Of a stretch of DNA of 64,000 nt, positions 27,685-37,463 are shown piece by piece. The translations under genes were made by a program, and so were the position numbers. The notes beneath the pieces were generated by a model. That model was not told where the DNA came from and searched no databases. It saw nothing but the letters and a program-made list of their open reading frames with translations. This DNA comes from a bacterium. GTDB taxonomy: Bacteria; Vulcanimicrobiota; Vulcanimicrobiia; Vulcanimicrobiales; Vulcanimicrobiaceae. The stretch is from assembly GCA_021790935.1 (NCBI GenBank), contig JAJYFL010000004.1:204820-268819 (forward strand), written 5' to 3'. Within the stretch, counting starts at the first letter, position 1. Each line of letters starts with the position of its first letter.

Positions 27685-30600
27685 TCTGAACTCCTTCGCA
27701 TCATCGTCGCATAAAACGTCGGGATGATGCCCAGCGTGAAAATCGTGGCGGTAGACAAGCCTCCGATGACGGCGATTGCCAGCGCCCGTTCCATCTCGGC
27801 GCCGGCCCCCAAACCTAGGGCGAGCGGCAGCAAACCGGCTATGGCCGCTAGCGTGGTCATGACGATCGGACGGAGGCGAACGCGTCCCGCTGCGACCAAC
27901 GCTTCATCGACGGAGACGCCCGACTCGAGTTCCTTGCGCGCGGCATCCAAGAGCAGAATGCCGTTCTTGACCACGATCCCGACGAGAAGGATCAGCCCCA
28001 TGAATGACGACACGTTGAACGGCGTTCGCGTGATCAGCAGTGCCAGCACGACGCCCACTAACGCAAGCGGAATGGCGAGCAGAATGACCAATGGAGCGCG
28101 ATAGCTCCGAAAGGTAAACACCATCACGAGGAAGACTAGCGCGATGCCGATGACCGCAACCGTGGCGAACTGCCCGAACGATTGCTTTTGCGCCGTGAAA
28201 GCGCCGCCGATGCTTACGGAATACCCGGGCGAGACGGCGACTCCGTTCAGTGCTCGACGCAAACGGCCGATGACGCTGGAAAGGTTTCCCGAGAAATCTG
28301 CCGTGGCGACGATCTGCGGCTGGCCGTTGACTTCGTAGATGTCCGTCTGGACCGGTGCCGTGCCGAGGCGCGCAAGGCTAGCGAGCGAGGCGATTTGGCC
28401 GGAACTGCCGACAACCGGAATCTCCGCCAACCGATCCGGAGACACCCGCCACGCGCGATCGTAGCGAACGCGCACCGGGACCACGTTGGGGGGCGAGGAT
28501 ATATTTGCGACTATGGAACCGCGTACGGCGGCCGTTAGGGCGGCGGCAAGATCGGCGGGCCGCAATCCTATGCCCCCCGGCAACCCAAGGCGCGGCTGAA
28601 TGTCCAACGCCCGATTTTCGACGGTCACGCCGTCGAATACGCCGTGCAGGCCGCGGACCGCCGACATCGCCCTCGCGATCTTCGGCGCTATCGCCACGAG
28701 CGCTGCTTGTTGTGGCCCGGCAACGGTTACTTCGACTGGAGCGTGCGCATTCGACAGACTATAGATCATGTCGTTGAGCACTTGGTGGAAATCCATCTGT
28801 ACGTTTGGATACGCTGCCGTAACCCGATCGCGCAACGAGGCGATGACCGTGCCGATCGGCGGGCGCCGGCCGATCGGTTGTAGCGTCACGCGCAAGAACC
28901 CCTGATTTTGCGGAAGGGGCGAGAACCCATTCGTGTCGATACCGACGACGTTACCCTCTGCTTGCACGCTCGGTGTAGCGGCAACGATCCGCTCGATGCC
29001 GACTACAACCCGCGTCGTCTCCGCGAGCGAGGTGCCCGGCGGCAGGACGTATGCGAGCTCGAACGCACCCTCGTCCATCTTCGGCAAGAAATCGCTTGGA
29101 AGCCGCAGCATTCCAAACACGGTAACCAGCAGAGCGAGGCCGGCCACGATATAGGCCTTCCAGGGTTTGGCCAGCGCTCCGCGCAGCAAGGGTTCGTAGA
29201 GTTCGAGCAGGCGCTCGACGAGTGCGTTCTGCTTGGTTTCGCCGGCGCCAGCCGGTAAGAAGCGCTCCGCAAGAATCGGTGCGACTATCAGCGCGAGAAC
29301 CAGCGACGCGACGAGCGACGCCGACAACGTGATTGCGAGCGCACGGAAGAACGCCCCCGAGACGCCCGTCGTAAACGCCAGTGGAACGAACACGATGATG
29401 GTCGTGGTGGTAGACGCGATCATAGCGAGCGAAATCTGGCCGCTGGCGTCGACGATCGCCTGTGCTTTGGCCTTACCCATCTGCAAGTGTCGTTGAATGT
29501 TTTCGACGACCACGATTGCATCGTCGATGATCAGCCCGACGGCGACGGCCAGGCCGCCCGCACTCATGACGTTGATCGTCTCGTTCGCTAACTCCATGAA
29601 GAGAAGAGCAGTAAGCATCGCGAGCGGAATGATGAGGGCCGCGATTGCGGTGATCTGCCAGCGCCCGAGGAAGAAGAAAATCACCAGCACCGCAAGCAAC
29701 GCGCCGATCACGATGGAATCGCGTAGCGTTGCTTGCGAGTTTCTGATCAGCGTCGTCTGATCCCAGTATTTTCGGATCGTCGTGCCGGCCGGCAAGGCCG
29801 CCATCAATGCGGGCAGTTTGTGCGTGAACGCGTCCGCCATGCGTACGAGATCCGCATTCGGCTGGGCGTAGGCGTTCATCACGACCGCTCGCTTCCCCAT
29901 TGAGGTGGCGTCGCCGGATCTCGGCGCAACTGCCAGGTGGACGTGCGCTAGATCGGCCAAACGCACGGGCTCGCCGGCACGCGAAGCCACCGAAATCGCC
30001 GAAAGCGCCCGCACCCCGTGGACACCTGGGTTCACTTGGGCGATGACGCGCTGGTACCGAGCGCTGCCGTGGCCCACCGCGGTTACCGTCGTGGACCCGG
30101 CAATCGCCGATTCCACGTCGGCGATGCTCACGCTGCGTGCGGCAAGTTTGAGCGGATCGATGTCGACGGCATACTCGCGCGGCCTCGCGCCGACGACAAG
30201 CACGCGCGCGAGGCCGGGGATGCCAGTGAATATCGCGAGAGACTGACGCTGAAGCTCCTCGGCAAGTACAGTGCGCGACACGTTCGGTGCGCGGAGTGCG
30301 TAGGAGACGACCGGCTCGTAATTGAGCGCGACGATCTTTGCGCCGATCTGCGCGTCTACCGGAAAAGATCCGGAAAGTGCCGCGATCGCCTGCGTGATGT
30401 ATTGAAGATCGCGGTTCGCAGAAGTGTTTTCGTTAAAATTCGCTACGATGTCGACGCTGCCTTGGGACGACGTCGCCTGGACCCTGCGAATACCAGGTAC
30501 CACCGCTAACGCTGCCTGCAGCGGTCGCGAGAATTGCAGGTCCATCTGCTTCGCCGGCGTGTCGCCGCGATTGACGGTCACCTCTATCGACGAATACGCC

Positions 30601-30719
30601 ATATTCGGGAAGATCGCTTTGGGCAGCTTCCCATAGGCCAGAGCACCTGCGACGGCAAGGATCGCGGTGAACAGTATGGCGGCGCGGCGATGATGAAGTC
30701 CGAAAGCGGCGAAGTTCAC
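27681..30719 (-). CDS. RND-family efflux pump inner-membrane subunit
   Basis: 1012 residues, the size of AcrB/MdtB/CzcA proteins. An N-terminal helix at about 13-30, porter domains, then the six-helix bundle with the proton-relay pair in GGLAVAVGLIIDDAIVVVENI (Asp-Asp), a large second periplasmic loop, and a second helix bundle ending IGGLSTATIFTLGIIPTFYATM. GTG start at 30719, 79 nt after the sensor-kinase stop on the same strand. Drug, solvent or metal specificity cannot be read from sequence; there is no Met-rich or His-rich loop that would suggest copper or zinc. Confidence 0.92.
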   Translation of the reverse strand: MNFAAFGLHHRRAAILFTAILAVAGALAYGKLPKAIFPNMAYSSIEVTVNRGDTPAKQMDLQFSRPLQAALAVVPGIRRVQATSSQGSVDIVANFNENTSANRDLQYITQAIAALSGSFPVDAQIGAKIVALNYEPVVSYALRAPNVSRTVLAEELQRQSLAIFTGIPGLARVLVVGARPREYAVDIDPLKLAARSVSIADVESAIAGSTTVTAVGHGSARYQRVIAQVNPGVHGVRALSAISVASRAGEPVRLADLAHVHLAVAPRSGDATSMGKRAVVMNAYAQPNADLVRMADAFTHKLPALMAALPAGTTIRKYWDQTTLIRNSQATLRDSIVIGALLAVLVIFFFLGRWQITAIAALIIPLAMLTALLFMELANETINVMSAGGLAVAVGLIIDDAIVVVENIQRHLQMGKAKAQAIVDASGQISLAMIASTTTTIIVFVPLAFTTGVSGAFFRALAITLSASLVASLVLALIVAPILAERFLPAGAGETKQNALVERLLELYEPLLRGALAKPWKAYIVAGLALLVTVFGMLRLPSDFLPKMDEGAFELAYVLPPGTSLAETTRVVVGIERIVAATPSVQAEGNVVGIDTNGFSPLPQNQGFLRVTLQPIGRRPPIGTVIASLRDRVTAAYPNVQMDFHQVLNDMIYSLSNAHAPVEVTVAGPQQAALVAIAPKIARAMSAVRGLHGVFDGVTVENRALDIQPRLGLPGGIGLRPADLAAALTAAVRGSIVANISSPPNVVPVRVRYDRAWRVSPDRLAEIPVVGSSGQIASLASLARLGTAPVQTDIYEVNGQPQIVATADFSGNLSSVIGRLRRALNGVAVSPGYSVSIGGAFTAQKQSFGQFATVAVIGIALVFLVMVFTFRSYRAPLVILLAIPLALVGVVLALLITRTPFNVSSFMGLILLVGIVVKNGILLLDAARKELESGVSVDEALVAAGRVRLRPIVMTTLAAIAGLLPLALGLGAGAEMERALAIAVIGGLSTATIFTLGIIPTFYATMMRRSSD

Positions 30720-30798
30720 GTCTCATAACATCGCACCGACAGATGAACCCTCGATGAACGGCGCGACTATGCAGATGATGAAGCGGCGGCTCTTTTCG

Positions 30799-32172
30799 TC
30801 ACGCTCTGCGAAACGCCACCTCCACGACCGCTCCGCGCTCGTCCAGACGATTTCGCAACGAGATCGCTCCGCCGTTGCCGACCATGATACCTTGGGCAAT
30901 GGAGAGTCCCAAACCGGTGCCCTCGCAGGTCCCTTCGTCGTCGTCACGCCAGAATCGTTCGAAGGCGTGTTGCAATGCCTCCGGGCTAAAGCCGGGACCC
31001 TGGTCCGCAATCTCGACAGCGAGTCCGCCCTCCACGTCGTTGCAACGAATATCGATACGGCCGCCCGGCGGCGAATGTTTGAGCGCGTTGTGAAGCACGG
31101 CAAATACAACTCTCGTCGTTCCCTGAACGTCGCATCGAACGTAGCGCTCTCCGTCGCAGTCGACAGCGATACCAACGCCGCGATTTTCGGCCAATGTCTT
31201 TACGCGAGCCGTGACGCTCTCAATTATTGCGGACAAATTGACCGTCCCCGGCGACGTTTCGGCCGAGCCGGCTCTGGCGGTCGCGAGCAGGTCCGTTGTC
31301 AACGACACCAGGTGGTCAACCTCGCTGGAGATGACGTGCAAGGCCCTGTTATATTCGGCTGCGGTACGTGGGCGACGTAACGCGAGCTCGGCTTCCACCT
31401 TCATGACGGAGAGAGGTCCGCGCAATTCGTGCGAGGCGTCCGACGTGAAGCGACGCTCCCTCTCGAACGCGCCCTCCAAGCGGTCCAGCATCCGGTCGAA
31501 GGCAGCGCACAACCGACCGAGTTCGTCGTTCGTCGTCGGCGCCCGCAATCTCCGCGACAAATCGTGCGCCTCTATCTCCGAGGCCAACTCGGCCACGCGC
31601 CGCAACGGCAAGAGGCCGCGCCGCGCCACGACGCTACCGAGGAGAATCGCGAATGCGACGATGAGCGGCGCGGCTACCGCAAAGATTACGGCGGAATGCC
31701 GGTCGAGGTCTTCGATGAAATCGATCGAGCGCCACAAGATCGCTACTCCCGCGACGCGGTTGCCATCCTTGATCGGGACCACCGCAACGCGGAGCCGCTC
31801 GTCCCGCGGGCCCACGGTTAGAAGACGCGGGGTAGCGCGCATCTCTCTCGCAACGGCCCGTACGCTGCGTGGAATCGGCTGCGTGCTGCTGATGATGACG
31901 CGACCCCGGGCATCGTAAACGGCTCCGCTCAGCTTGACGCCAAGTACGCGTGCGAACTGAGAACGATCGCTTTCGTCGAAGAGAATCTTACCGCGACGAA
32001 CTTCCAGCAGAGCACGCAACGTCCGCGTATCTGAAAGAAGGGTTTGATCGAGACTCGTTCGAGCGGAATCGTCGAGGATGAAAAGAGATAACGACGCAAA
32101 CGCGAGCAACCCCAACATTAGCGCGACGCCGTATACCAGCGTTATCTGCGCTCGGAGCGTCAGGTTCCTCAT
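30799..32172 (-). CDS. Sensor histidine kinase of an envelope-stress type two-component system
   Basis: 457 residues. TM1 about 10-33, an extracytoplasmic sensor of about 125 residues, TM2 about 160-182, then HAMP. HisKA phospho-His248 is in SDASHELRGPLSVMK. The HATPase N-box is VLHNALKHSP, G1 DQGPGFS and G2 GTGLGLS. Its ATG overlaps the response-regulator stop by 4 nt. The setting, downstream of an ABC export operon and upstream of an RND pump, suggests it senses an envelope-active compound, as CusS/BceS-like kinases do. Confidence 0.92.
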   Translation of the reverse strand: MRNLTLRAQITLVYGVALMLGLLAFASLSLFILDDSARTSLDQTLLSDTRTLRALLEVRRGKILFDESDRSQFARVLGVKLSGAVYDARGRVIISSTQPIPRSVRAVAREMRATPRLLTVGPRDERLRVAVVPIKDGNRVAGVAILWRSIDFIEDLDRHSAVIFAVAAPLIVAFAILLGSVVARRGLLPLRRVAELASEIEAHDLSRRLRAPTTNDELGRLCAAFDRMLDRLEGAFERERRFTSDASHELRGPLSVMKVEAELALRRPRTAAEYNRALHVISSEVDHLVSLTTDLLATARAGSAETSPGTVNLSAIIESVTARVKTLAENRGVGIAVDCDGERYVRCDVQGTTRVVFAVLHNALKHSPPGGRIDIRCNDVEGGLAVEIADQGPGFSPEALQHAFERFWRDDDEGTCEGTGLGLSIAQGIMVGNGGAISLRNRLDERGAVVEVAFRRA

Positions 32173-32849
32173 GCGCCCCCGCGGGGACCAAACTTATAGC
32201 CCGCTCCGCGAATCGTCGTAATGAGAGGCGGTTCGGCATTCGGGGATAATTTGCTTCGCAGCCTCCTGACGTAGACCTCGATAACGTTCGAGGTCGTGTC
32301 GCGGGTCGTTTCCCAGAGAGCGTCTTCGAGCATCGCGCGAGTTATCAGCAAGCCCGCGTTCCGCATGAAATACTCGAGAAACGCACTTTCGCGGGCCGAG
32401 AGATGAATGGCGGCCGCTCCACGCCGTACGTCGCGCGTCGTGAGATCCATCGTGAGATCTTCCACGCGCAGTTCGTTCGACAACAGCGGCGGATCTCTTC
32501 GAGTGATCGAGCGCAGCCGCGCTTCCAGCTCGGCGAGGGTAAAGGGCTTTCGCAGATAGTCATCCGCTCCTGCGTCGAGTCCGCAGACGATATCTTCCAC
32601 CGTGTCGCGCGCGGTTAAGATGAGGATCGGCGTGCGTACGCCGGCGGCGCGCAGATTCTTCGCTATGGTAACGCCATCTCTATGCGGAAGCATGACGTCG
32701 AGGATCACCGCATCGTACGCCCCCGCTTCCGCGGCGGATTCACCGGAGATGCCATCCGCCTCGATATCGACGATGTGGCCGCTCTCTGCGAGTCCGCGGC
32801 GCACGCCTTCGGCGAGGGCGCCGTTGTCTTCAACGATGAGGACCTTCAT
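32169..32849 (-). CDS. OmpR/PhoB-family response regulator
   Basis: 226 residues from ATG 32849, with AAGGAGG upstream at proper spacing; the longer frame to 33086 is not needed. The receiver domain has acidic pocket Glu7/Asp8, phospho-acceptor Asp51 in ILDVMLPHRDG and Lys in LRKPFTLAELEARL. The winged-helix DNA-binding domain follows (LSARESAFLEYFMRNAGLLITRAMLE, then NVIEVYVRRLRSKL and IRGAGYKFG). Partner of the overlapping histidine kinase; likely controls the flanking transporter genes. Confidence 0.94.
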   Translation of the reverse strand: MKVLIVEDNGALAEGVRRGLAESGHIVDIEADGISGESAAEAGAYDAVILDVMLPHRDGVTIAKNLRAAGVRTPILILTARDTVEDIVCGLDAGADDYLRKPFTLAELEARLRSITRRDPPLLSNELRVEDLTMDLTTRDVRRGAAAIHLSARESAFLEYFMRNAGLLITRAMLEDALWETTRDTTSNVIEVYVRRLRSKLSPNAEPPLITTIRGAGYKFGPRGGA

Positions 32850-32878
32850 TCGCGGATACCTCCTTCTTGCCGCTCGGA

Positions 32879-35512
32879 TCAGAGCGCGCGCAGGGCGGCC
32901 AGTACGCGTTGACGGGTAAGGCTCAGCGCGACGATCACGGCGGCCGCGCTCGAAGCGATCGCGCAGAAGACCAATAGTGCCAAGTAGCTCCACGGTATGG
33001 ATAGCTCGGCCGGCGGCGGATCGAAGACGCCGGTCAAGATCTTTACCAAGACTTCGGCAACCAGAAAGCCCAAGGCGATGCCGCACGTGCCGCCTACGGC
33101 CAGAACGATCGCGGTTTCGCTCCAGATGAATGCACCCAACTGGCGCGTTCTCGCGCCAACGGCGTAGAGCACTCCAAATGTTCGTATCCGTTCCGTGAAA
33201 CTCAATGCCAACATCAAGCCCGTAGACGCAGCGACGAAAATCACCGCGAAGAATAGCTCGATCGCCGTGAGCCCCTGCAAGCCGATCGAAGTAAGCCCCG
33301 AGCCGATACGCCGCTGGCTTTGGAGAACGTTCGTTACCTTTGCGCCCGGCAGGGTGCCTGCGATGCGCCGCGCCTGCGCGCTGACGGCGTCGATTCCCTT
33401 GGGTACGCGAAGCAATACTATCTCCGCGCTCGGGCTCCCGGTCACGCGTGCAATGTAGCTCGCGTTGGCCACCAAGAACGAGTCCTTGGGGGCGGTGGGG
33501 AACTCTCTGGTCACGCCAACGAAACGGAAGCGCACGGGCAGGTAACGGTGCGTGCGCTGATCCTGCAGCCGAAGCGTCAGCGGATCGCCGACTCGCAACT
33601 GGTAGGTTTGAACGGTTTCTTCCGAGACGAGAACTCCGTCGGGGTGTTCGGCGAGGGCTGCGAGCGTCGATGCTGCGTTCCCATTGCCGAAAAACGCGTT
33701 CGACATCGGGGTTACGTTGCCGATCGTCGACGGACTTATCCCGTACAGATCCTGAAGGTCGTTCCCTACGAAGGCAAAGCGGTGTTGCATCGGCGCTGCG
33801 GCGACAACGCCCGGGATAGCGCCCAACCGGCCCAACAGGCTGGACGGCGGCGCGGCGGTCGTGCCGGTTACGGAAACGTCCGCGCCGTTGGTCAGCTGTG
33901 CGTCGACGCGCGACTGTGCCGAGTATGTGTCATCAAAGACCGCAGTGGAAACACCGAAGGCAAACGCCAAAGCGACAAGCAGCATCGCGCGCGTTACGAC
34001 CCCATGTTGCCGGCTTACGGACGCCGTCACGATCGGAGCGAGTCCACCCGCCAAGACCCGCGATACCCATGCGAGAGGAGCACTCTTGCGAATCATCATC
34101 GCGCGCACGACCCTGACCATCAGCAGCGAGGCGCCGATCCATAGCAGAAAGGGCGCCAAGAACGCCTGATAGTGTACGGATGTCTGTGGAATACCTTCCG
34201 GCGCCAGTACGACCTGGTAGCCGGTGCTCGCCGTCAGCCAATAGGCGGCGCCGCCGAGCAGAAGCACGATAGCGTCGACGTAGAACTTCGCCCACAGCGG
34301 ATAGGAGTAGCGCCCGATCGCGGCGCGTGCCCGAGCTACGGTCGTCGAGCGCGCTTCGATCCACGCCGGCATCAGCATCGACACCACGGCGATCGCCAAA
34401 CCTACACTCGCCGCGACAAGTATCCACCCAGTCGCATCGTGTGACCATCGAACGCCGATCGGAATGCTGACGAGCAGGCCAAGCGCGACGCCGCCGAAGG
34501 CCACGACGATCGCTTCGCTTGCACCGATGGCGGTAACCTGTCCGATCGAGGCTCCACGCACGCGCAGGAGCCCCTGGTCCCGGCGTCTGCGCGCCGAACC
34601 CGATGCGGCCACCGCGAATGTCAACAGCCCCGCAAGTACGGCGCCCGGGATGCCGAGAAACAGAAAGACCACGCGGGCGTAAAGCGCATCCGCCTGCGTG
34701 CCCAACAACTTCGCTGCCAAATTGTCGCCGATCACCGCGTTACCGGCAATCTGCGCTTCGGCTTTCTTGGCCTCGCCGTTGACGGCCGTGAACGCGGCGA
34801 TCGGATCCGAGGGAAGACGATGTCCGATTCGCACGTGGAACTGCTCGCGAACGGAGTCCGGCCGCGCGATCGCCTGCCGGTCGAAAAGCCGGTGCCATGA
34901 CTTCTCGGGCACGAGCAATACGTTGTCGGGAGGTGCCTGCGGAGCCGCGCCGGGGGGCAAACCGACGAGCTGAAAGAACGGGTCGATCTCCGGCATGGCG
35001 ACGATTCCGTCGACCCTTACGGAGGCATCGGGAAGGCCGTGACGCCGGATCGCGATCGTGTCGCCGACGTTTGCATGGAGGTTTGCGGCTGTCTGCTGGT
35101 AGAGCAGCGCTCCGTCGTGCGCTCCGATGAACGGCCGGATCTCGTTGGGGAAAGCTGCCATGTAGCCGGGTCCCAGACCCACGACTTTCCCCACTCCGGT
35201 CGTCTGCACCGTGCCCTTTGATGACGACTGGAATCCTCTTACGTCGGCATACCAAACGCGCTTGAGCGCCGTATAAGGCGTCGCGTTTCGCACGGCGGCC
35301 AACACCGCGGCACGGTCTGCGGTAGGATTCAGCTGCACCTGCCAGTCGACGCTTACGGCGGCGATTGCATGGCGCGTCATGGACGACGAACTGTCGGCGA
35401 CGAATCCCCCAAGGGCGGCGAGCAGCGCAACGGTCAACGCAATACCGGCTATGCCGCCGATGAGCCGTCCGGAGAAAGAACGTAGCAAGCCTCGCAGCCA
35501 GATGAGTATCAC
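32879..35512 (-). CDS. Large FtsX/MacB-type ABC transporter permease
   Basis: 877 residues from a GTG at 35512 that overlaps the ATPase stop. Layout: an N-terminal helix after LRGLLRSFSGRLIGGIAG, an extracytoplasmic domain of about 230 residues, a three-helix FtsX core near 290-400, further helices around 440-480, a second helix plus extracytoplasmic domain, and a second FtsX core at the C-terminus (about 750-870). This duplicated-FtsX layout is typical of exporters that move lipids, lipoproteins or antimicrobial peptides. Two ATPase genes precede it. Confidence 0.88.
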   Translation of the reverse strand: MILIWLRGLLRSFSGRLIGGIAGIALTVALLAALGGFVADSSSSMTRHAIAAVSVDWQVQLNPTADRAAVLAAVRNATPYTALKRVWYADVRGFQSSSKGTVQTTGVGKVVGLGPGYMAAFPNEIRPFIGAHDGALLYQQTAANLHANVGDTIAIRRHGLPDASVRVDGIVAMPEIDPFFQLVGLPPGAAPQAPPDNVLLVPEKSWHRLFDRQAIARPDSVREQFHVRIGHRLPSDPIAAFTAVNGEAKKAEAQIAGNAVIGDNLAAKLLGTQADALYARVVFLFLGIPGAVLAGLLTFAVAASGSARRRRDQGLLRVRGASIGQVTAIGASEAIVVAFGGVALGLLVSIPIGVRWSHDATGWILVAASVGLAIAVVSMLMPAWIEARSTTVARARAAIGRYSYPLWAKFYVDAIVLLLGGAAYWLTASTGYQVVLAPEGIPQTSVHYQAFLAPFLLWIGASLLMVRVVRAMMIRKSAPLAWVSRVLAGGLAPIVTASVSRQHGVVTRAMLLVALAFAFGVSTAVFDDTYSAQSRVDAQLTNGADVSVTGTTAAPPSSLLGRLGAIPGVVAAAPMQHRFAFVGNDLQDLYGISPSTIGNVTPMSNAFFGNGNAASTLAALAEHPDGVLVSEETVQTYQLRVGDPLTLRLQDQRTHRYLPVRFRFVGVTREFPTAPKDSFLVANASYIARVTGSPSAEIVLLRVPKGIDAVSAQARRIAGTLPGAKVTNVLQSQRRIGSGLTSIGLQGLTAIELFFAVIFVAASTGLMLALSFTERIRTFGVLYAVGARTRQLGAFIWSETAIVLAVGGTCGIALGFLVAEVLVKILTGVFDPPPAELSIPWSYLALLVFCAIASSAAAVIVALSLTRQRVLAALRAL

Positions 35513-36171
35513 GAGTCCGTCTCTAAGGCACCGTGCTGCATCCGCCACGTAACGTGCATGCGTTGCGCGATGGAGGCGTCATGCGTAGCTATGACGAGAG
35601 CGGTATCGGTCTTCGCAAGAGACTGCAAAAGCACATCGAAGAAATGGTGCGCCGTAGCGCGATCGAGTTGCCCCGTCGGTTCATCCGCCAAGATCAAGCG
35701 GGGCGCCGTTATCAGGGCACGTGCGAAGGCGATCCGCTGCGCTTGCCCGCCCGAGAGCTCCTCCGGAAGCTTGTCGGCCACATCGGAGAGGCCTATCCGC
35801 TCGAGTGCCTCGCGGGCGGCAGAGCGCGCATCCTCCGGTTGCGTTCCTTGCAACAGCAACGGCACCTGTACGTTCTCGAGTGCCGTCAACGGAGGGAGCA
35901 GACTTTCGTTTTGAAAGACCATACCGATCTTCGAAGGCCGCAAGCCGCCTTTCGCGCCCAGCCCCGGCCACGCGATACTACCACTTGTCTCTGTGTCGAT
36001 GCCGGCTATGATTTGGATGAGTGTGGATTTCCCGCTCCCGGATGGGCCGGTGACCGCGATTCGCGCGCCGGCTGAAATGCAGCAGGTGGCATCCCGCAGA
36101 GCCACGATCTCCGAATCGGACGTACGATAAGAACGATGCAGATGCTCCGCACGCACGAGTGTCTCATTCAT
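35509..36171 (-). CDS. ABC transporter ATP-binding protein (MacB/LolD type), first of two
   Basis: 220 residues. Walker A GPSGSGKST, Q-loop GMVFQNESLLPPLTALENV, signature LSGGQAQRIAFARAL, Walker B LILADEPTGQLD, H-loop IATHD. LolD/MacB subfamily. It overlaps both the upstream ATPase gene (8 nt) and the permease gene (GTGA). The MacB-like families normally need one ATPase gene per permease, so the second copy is notable: either a heterodimer or a spare. Confidence 0.92.
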   Translation of the reverse strand: MNETLVRAEHLHRSYRTSDSEIVALRDATCCISAGARIAVTGPSGSGKSTLIQIIAGIDTETSGSIAWPGLGAKGGLRPSKIGMVFQNESLLPPLTALENVQVPLLLQGTQPEDARSAAREALERIGLSDVADKLPEELSGGQAQRIAFARALITAPRLILADEPTGQLDRATAHHFFDVLLQSLAKTDTALVIATHDASIAQRMHVTWRMQHGALETDS

Positions 36172-36832
36172 CGACGATGCGGCCGTCCTGTAGGCGTATT
36201 ATGCGATCCGCCCAGCGTGCCAGTACGTCGCTGTGCGTTACGACCACCGTGGCCCCACCGTTTGCGCCGCGTCGCCGAAGCACGTCGAGCAAGCGGCGTT
36301 CCGTTTCCGCATCCACTTCACCGGTTGGTTCGTCCGCCAGCAGAACGGCTGGATCCGCGGCCAGCGCAACGGCCAGACCGGCCCGAGCCGCCTCTCCACC
36401 AGAGATCGTGCCCGCCCGCGCTCCAGCGCGGTGGCCGACCCCGAGTTCGTCCAGGAGCGAGCGAATCGGCGTCGCGGACGCGGTTCCGGCCAGCCGGAGC
36501 TGTAACGCGACGTTCTCATGCACCGTCAATTGCGCAAACAGGTTGCCGGATTGCAGCATTATGCCGATTTTCCTCGCGCGAATAGCAGCCCGTTCGCTTT
36601 CCGATCGGCGCGTCAGGCGAACGCCGTTGATAACGACGTATCCGCCGTCAGGTTCGTCCAAACCGGCAAGGCAGGCTAGCAGCGTCGATTTTCCACTGCC
36701 GGATGGGCCGACAACGGCTACGGTCTCTCCCGGCTCCACCCGCAAACTCACGCCGCGCAATGCCAGCGTCTCCTCTTCTTCCGCATGGTAAAAGCGATAG
36801 AGATCGTGCGCCTCTAGGCTGCTTCTCGACAT
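36164..36832 (-). CDS. ABC transporter ATP-binding protein (MacB/LolD type), second of two
   Basis: 222 residues from ATG 36832, which shares one base with the lipoprotein stop (TGATG). Walker A GPSGSGKST, Q-loop GIMLQSGNLFAQLTVHENV, signature region ISGGEAARAGLAVALA (LSGGQ reads ISGGE), Walker B VLLADEPTGEVD, H-loop VVTHSD with Ser after His. The weaker signature compared with its neighbour suggests a heterodimer with one degenerate site, as in several ABC exporters. Confidence 0.9.
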   Translation of the reverse strand: MSRSSLEAHDLYRFYHAEEEETLALRGVSLRVEPGETVAVVGPSGSGKSTLLACLAGLDEPDGGYVVINGVRLTRRSESERAAIRARKIGIMLQSGNLFAQLTVHENVALQLRLAGTASATPIRSLLDELGVGHRAGARAGTISGGEAARAGLAVALAADPAVLLADEPTGEVDAETERRLLDVLRRRGANGGATVVVTHSDVLARWADRIIRLQDGRIVDE

Positions 36833-37392
36833 CAGTGCCATCGAAAGCCTTGCGAAATGCGGTTCCATTGGTCGACGTTATCCGCACCCACGGGAGCCCA
36901 CAAGTCGAGCGAAAACGTCTGCCCGTGACGGAAGAACACGTAACTGTGGTTCTCCAGTCTCACGCGCTTTGCGGTGACCGCATTGAGAGGCGATTCGGAG
37001 GTGAACGCGACCAGCACGGCCGTACCCCCCGGGAGCGTGACCGACCGCACCCGTGCATCGCGAACTTTGGAAAAAGATGACAGCGTCGCTGCGATCGACG
37101 GATCCGAGGTTGACGGCATGGGCTTGTTTCGCGACACCCGCGCGATGACTTGCTCGCCATCGTAATTCGAGACGAACCGCACGCTCGATGCGCCGACCGT
37201 CTTCGACCAGCCCTCAGGATACGGGACGGCGTAGCGGCTCGCACGATAGGTGACGAAAAGTTGCGTGTCGGGAATATCTCCGGACGAATTGAGCGCCGCA
37301 GTGCTCTGCGTCACCGTCGACGACTGGCTGTGGCTACAGGCCGCGAGCGTTGCAAGCGCGGCGACGAACGCTACCGGGGAAAGTCGGTTCAT
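36832..37392 (-). CDS. Lipoprotein at the head of the ABC/two-component operon
   Basis: 186 residues. The signal peptide has lipobox LAAC (Cys19) followed by a Ser/Thr-rich linker. The mature domain starts around residue 55 with YAVPYPEGWSKTVGASSVRFVS, the pattern of the PsbP/Mog1-like fold (a strand, then pPxGW). AGGAGGG lies 8 nt before the ATG at 37392. First gene of the leftward run lipoprotein-ATPase-ATPase-permease-regulator-kinase, so it may be a ligand-binding or sensing partner of the exporter. Function unknown. Confidence 0.75.
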   Translation of the reverse strand: MNRLSPVAFVAALATLAACSHSQSSTVTQSTAALNSSGDIPDTQLFVTYRASRYAVPYPEGWSKTVGASSVRFVSNYDGEQVIARVSRNKPMPSTSDPSIAATLSSFSKVRDARVRSVTLPGGTAVLVAFTSESPLNAVTAKRVRLENHSYVFFRHGQTFSLDLWAPVGADNVDQWNRISQGFRWH

Positions 37393-37417
37393 TGGATTTC
37401 CCTCCTGACCCCATCCT

Positions 37418-37441
37418 ATCCGGCGGAGATGAATGCCGGAT
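37418..37441. terminator. Intergenic hairpin between the small membrane protein and the lipoprotein operon
   Basis: ATCCGGC (37418-37424) and GCCGGAT (37435-37441) form a 7-bp stem with a 10-nt loop in the 71-bp gap. It has no strong U-tract on either strand, so as an intrinsic terminator it would be weak. It might instead be a leader structure of the operon that starts at 37392. Confidence 0.3.
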
Positions 37442-37463
37442 GAAAGGCCCAGGGCATATCGGG

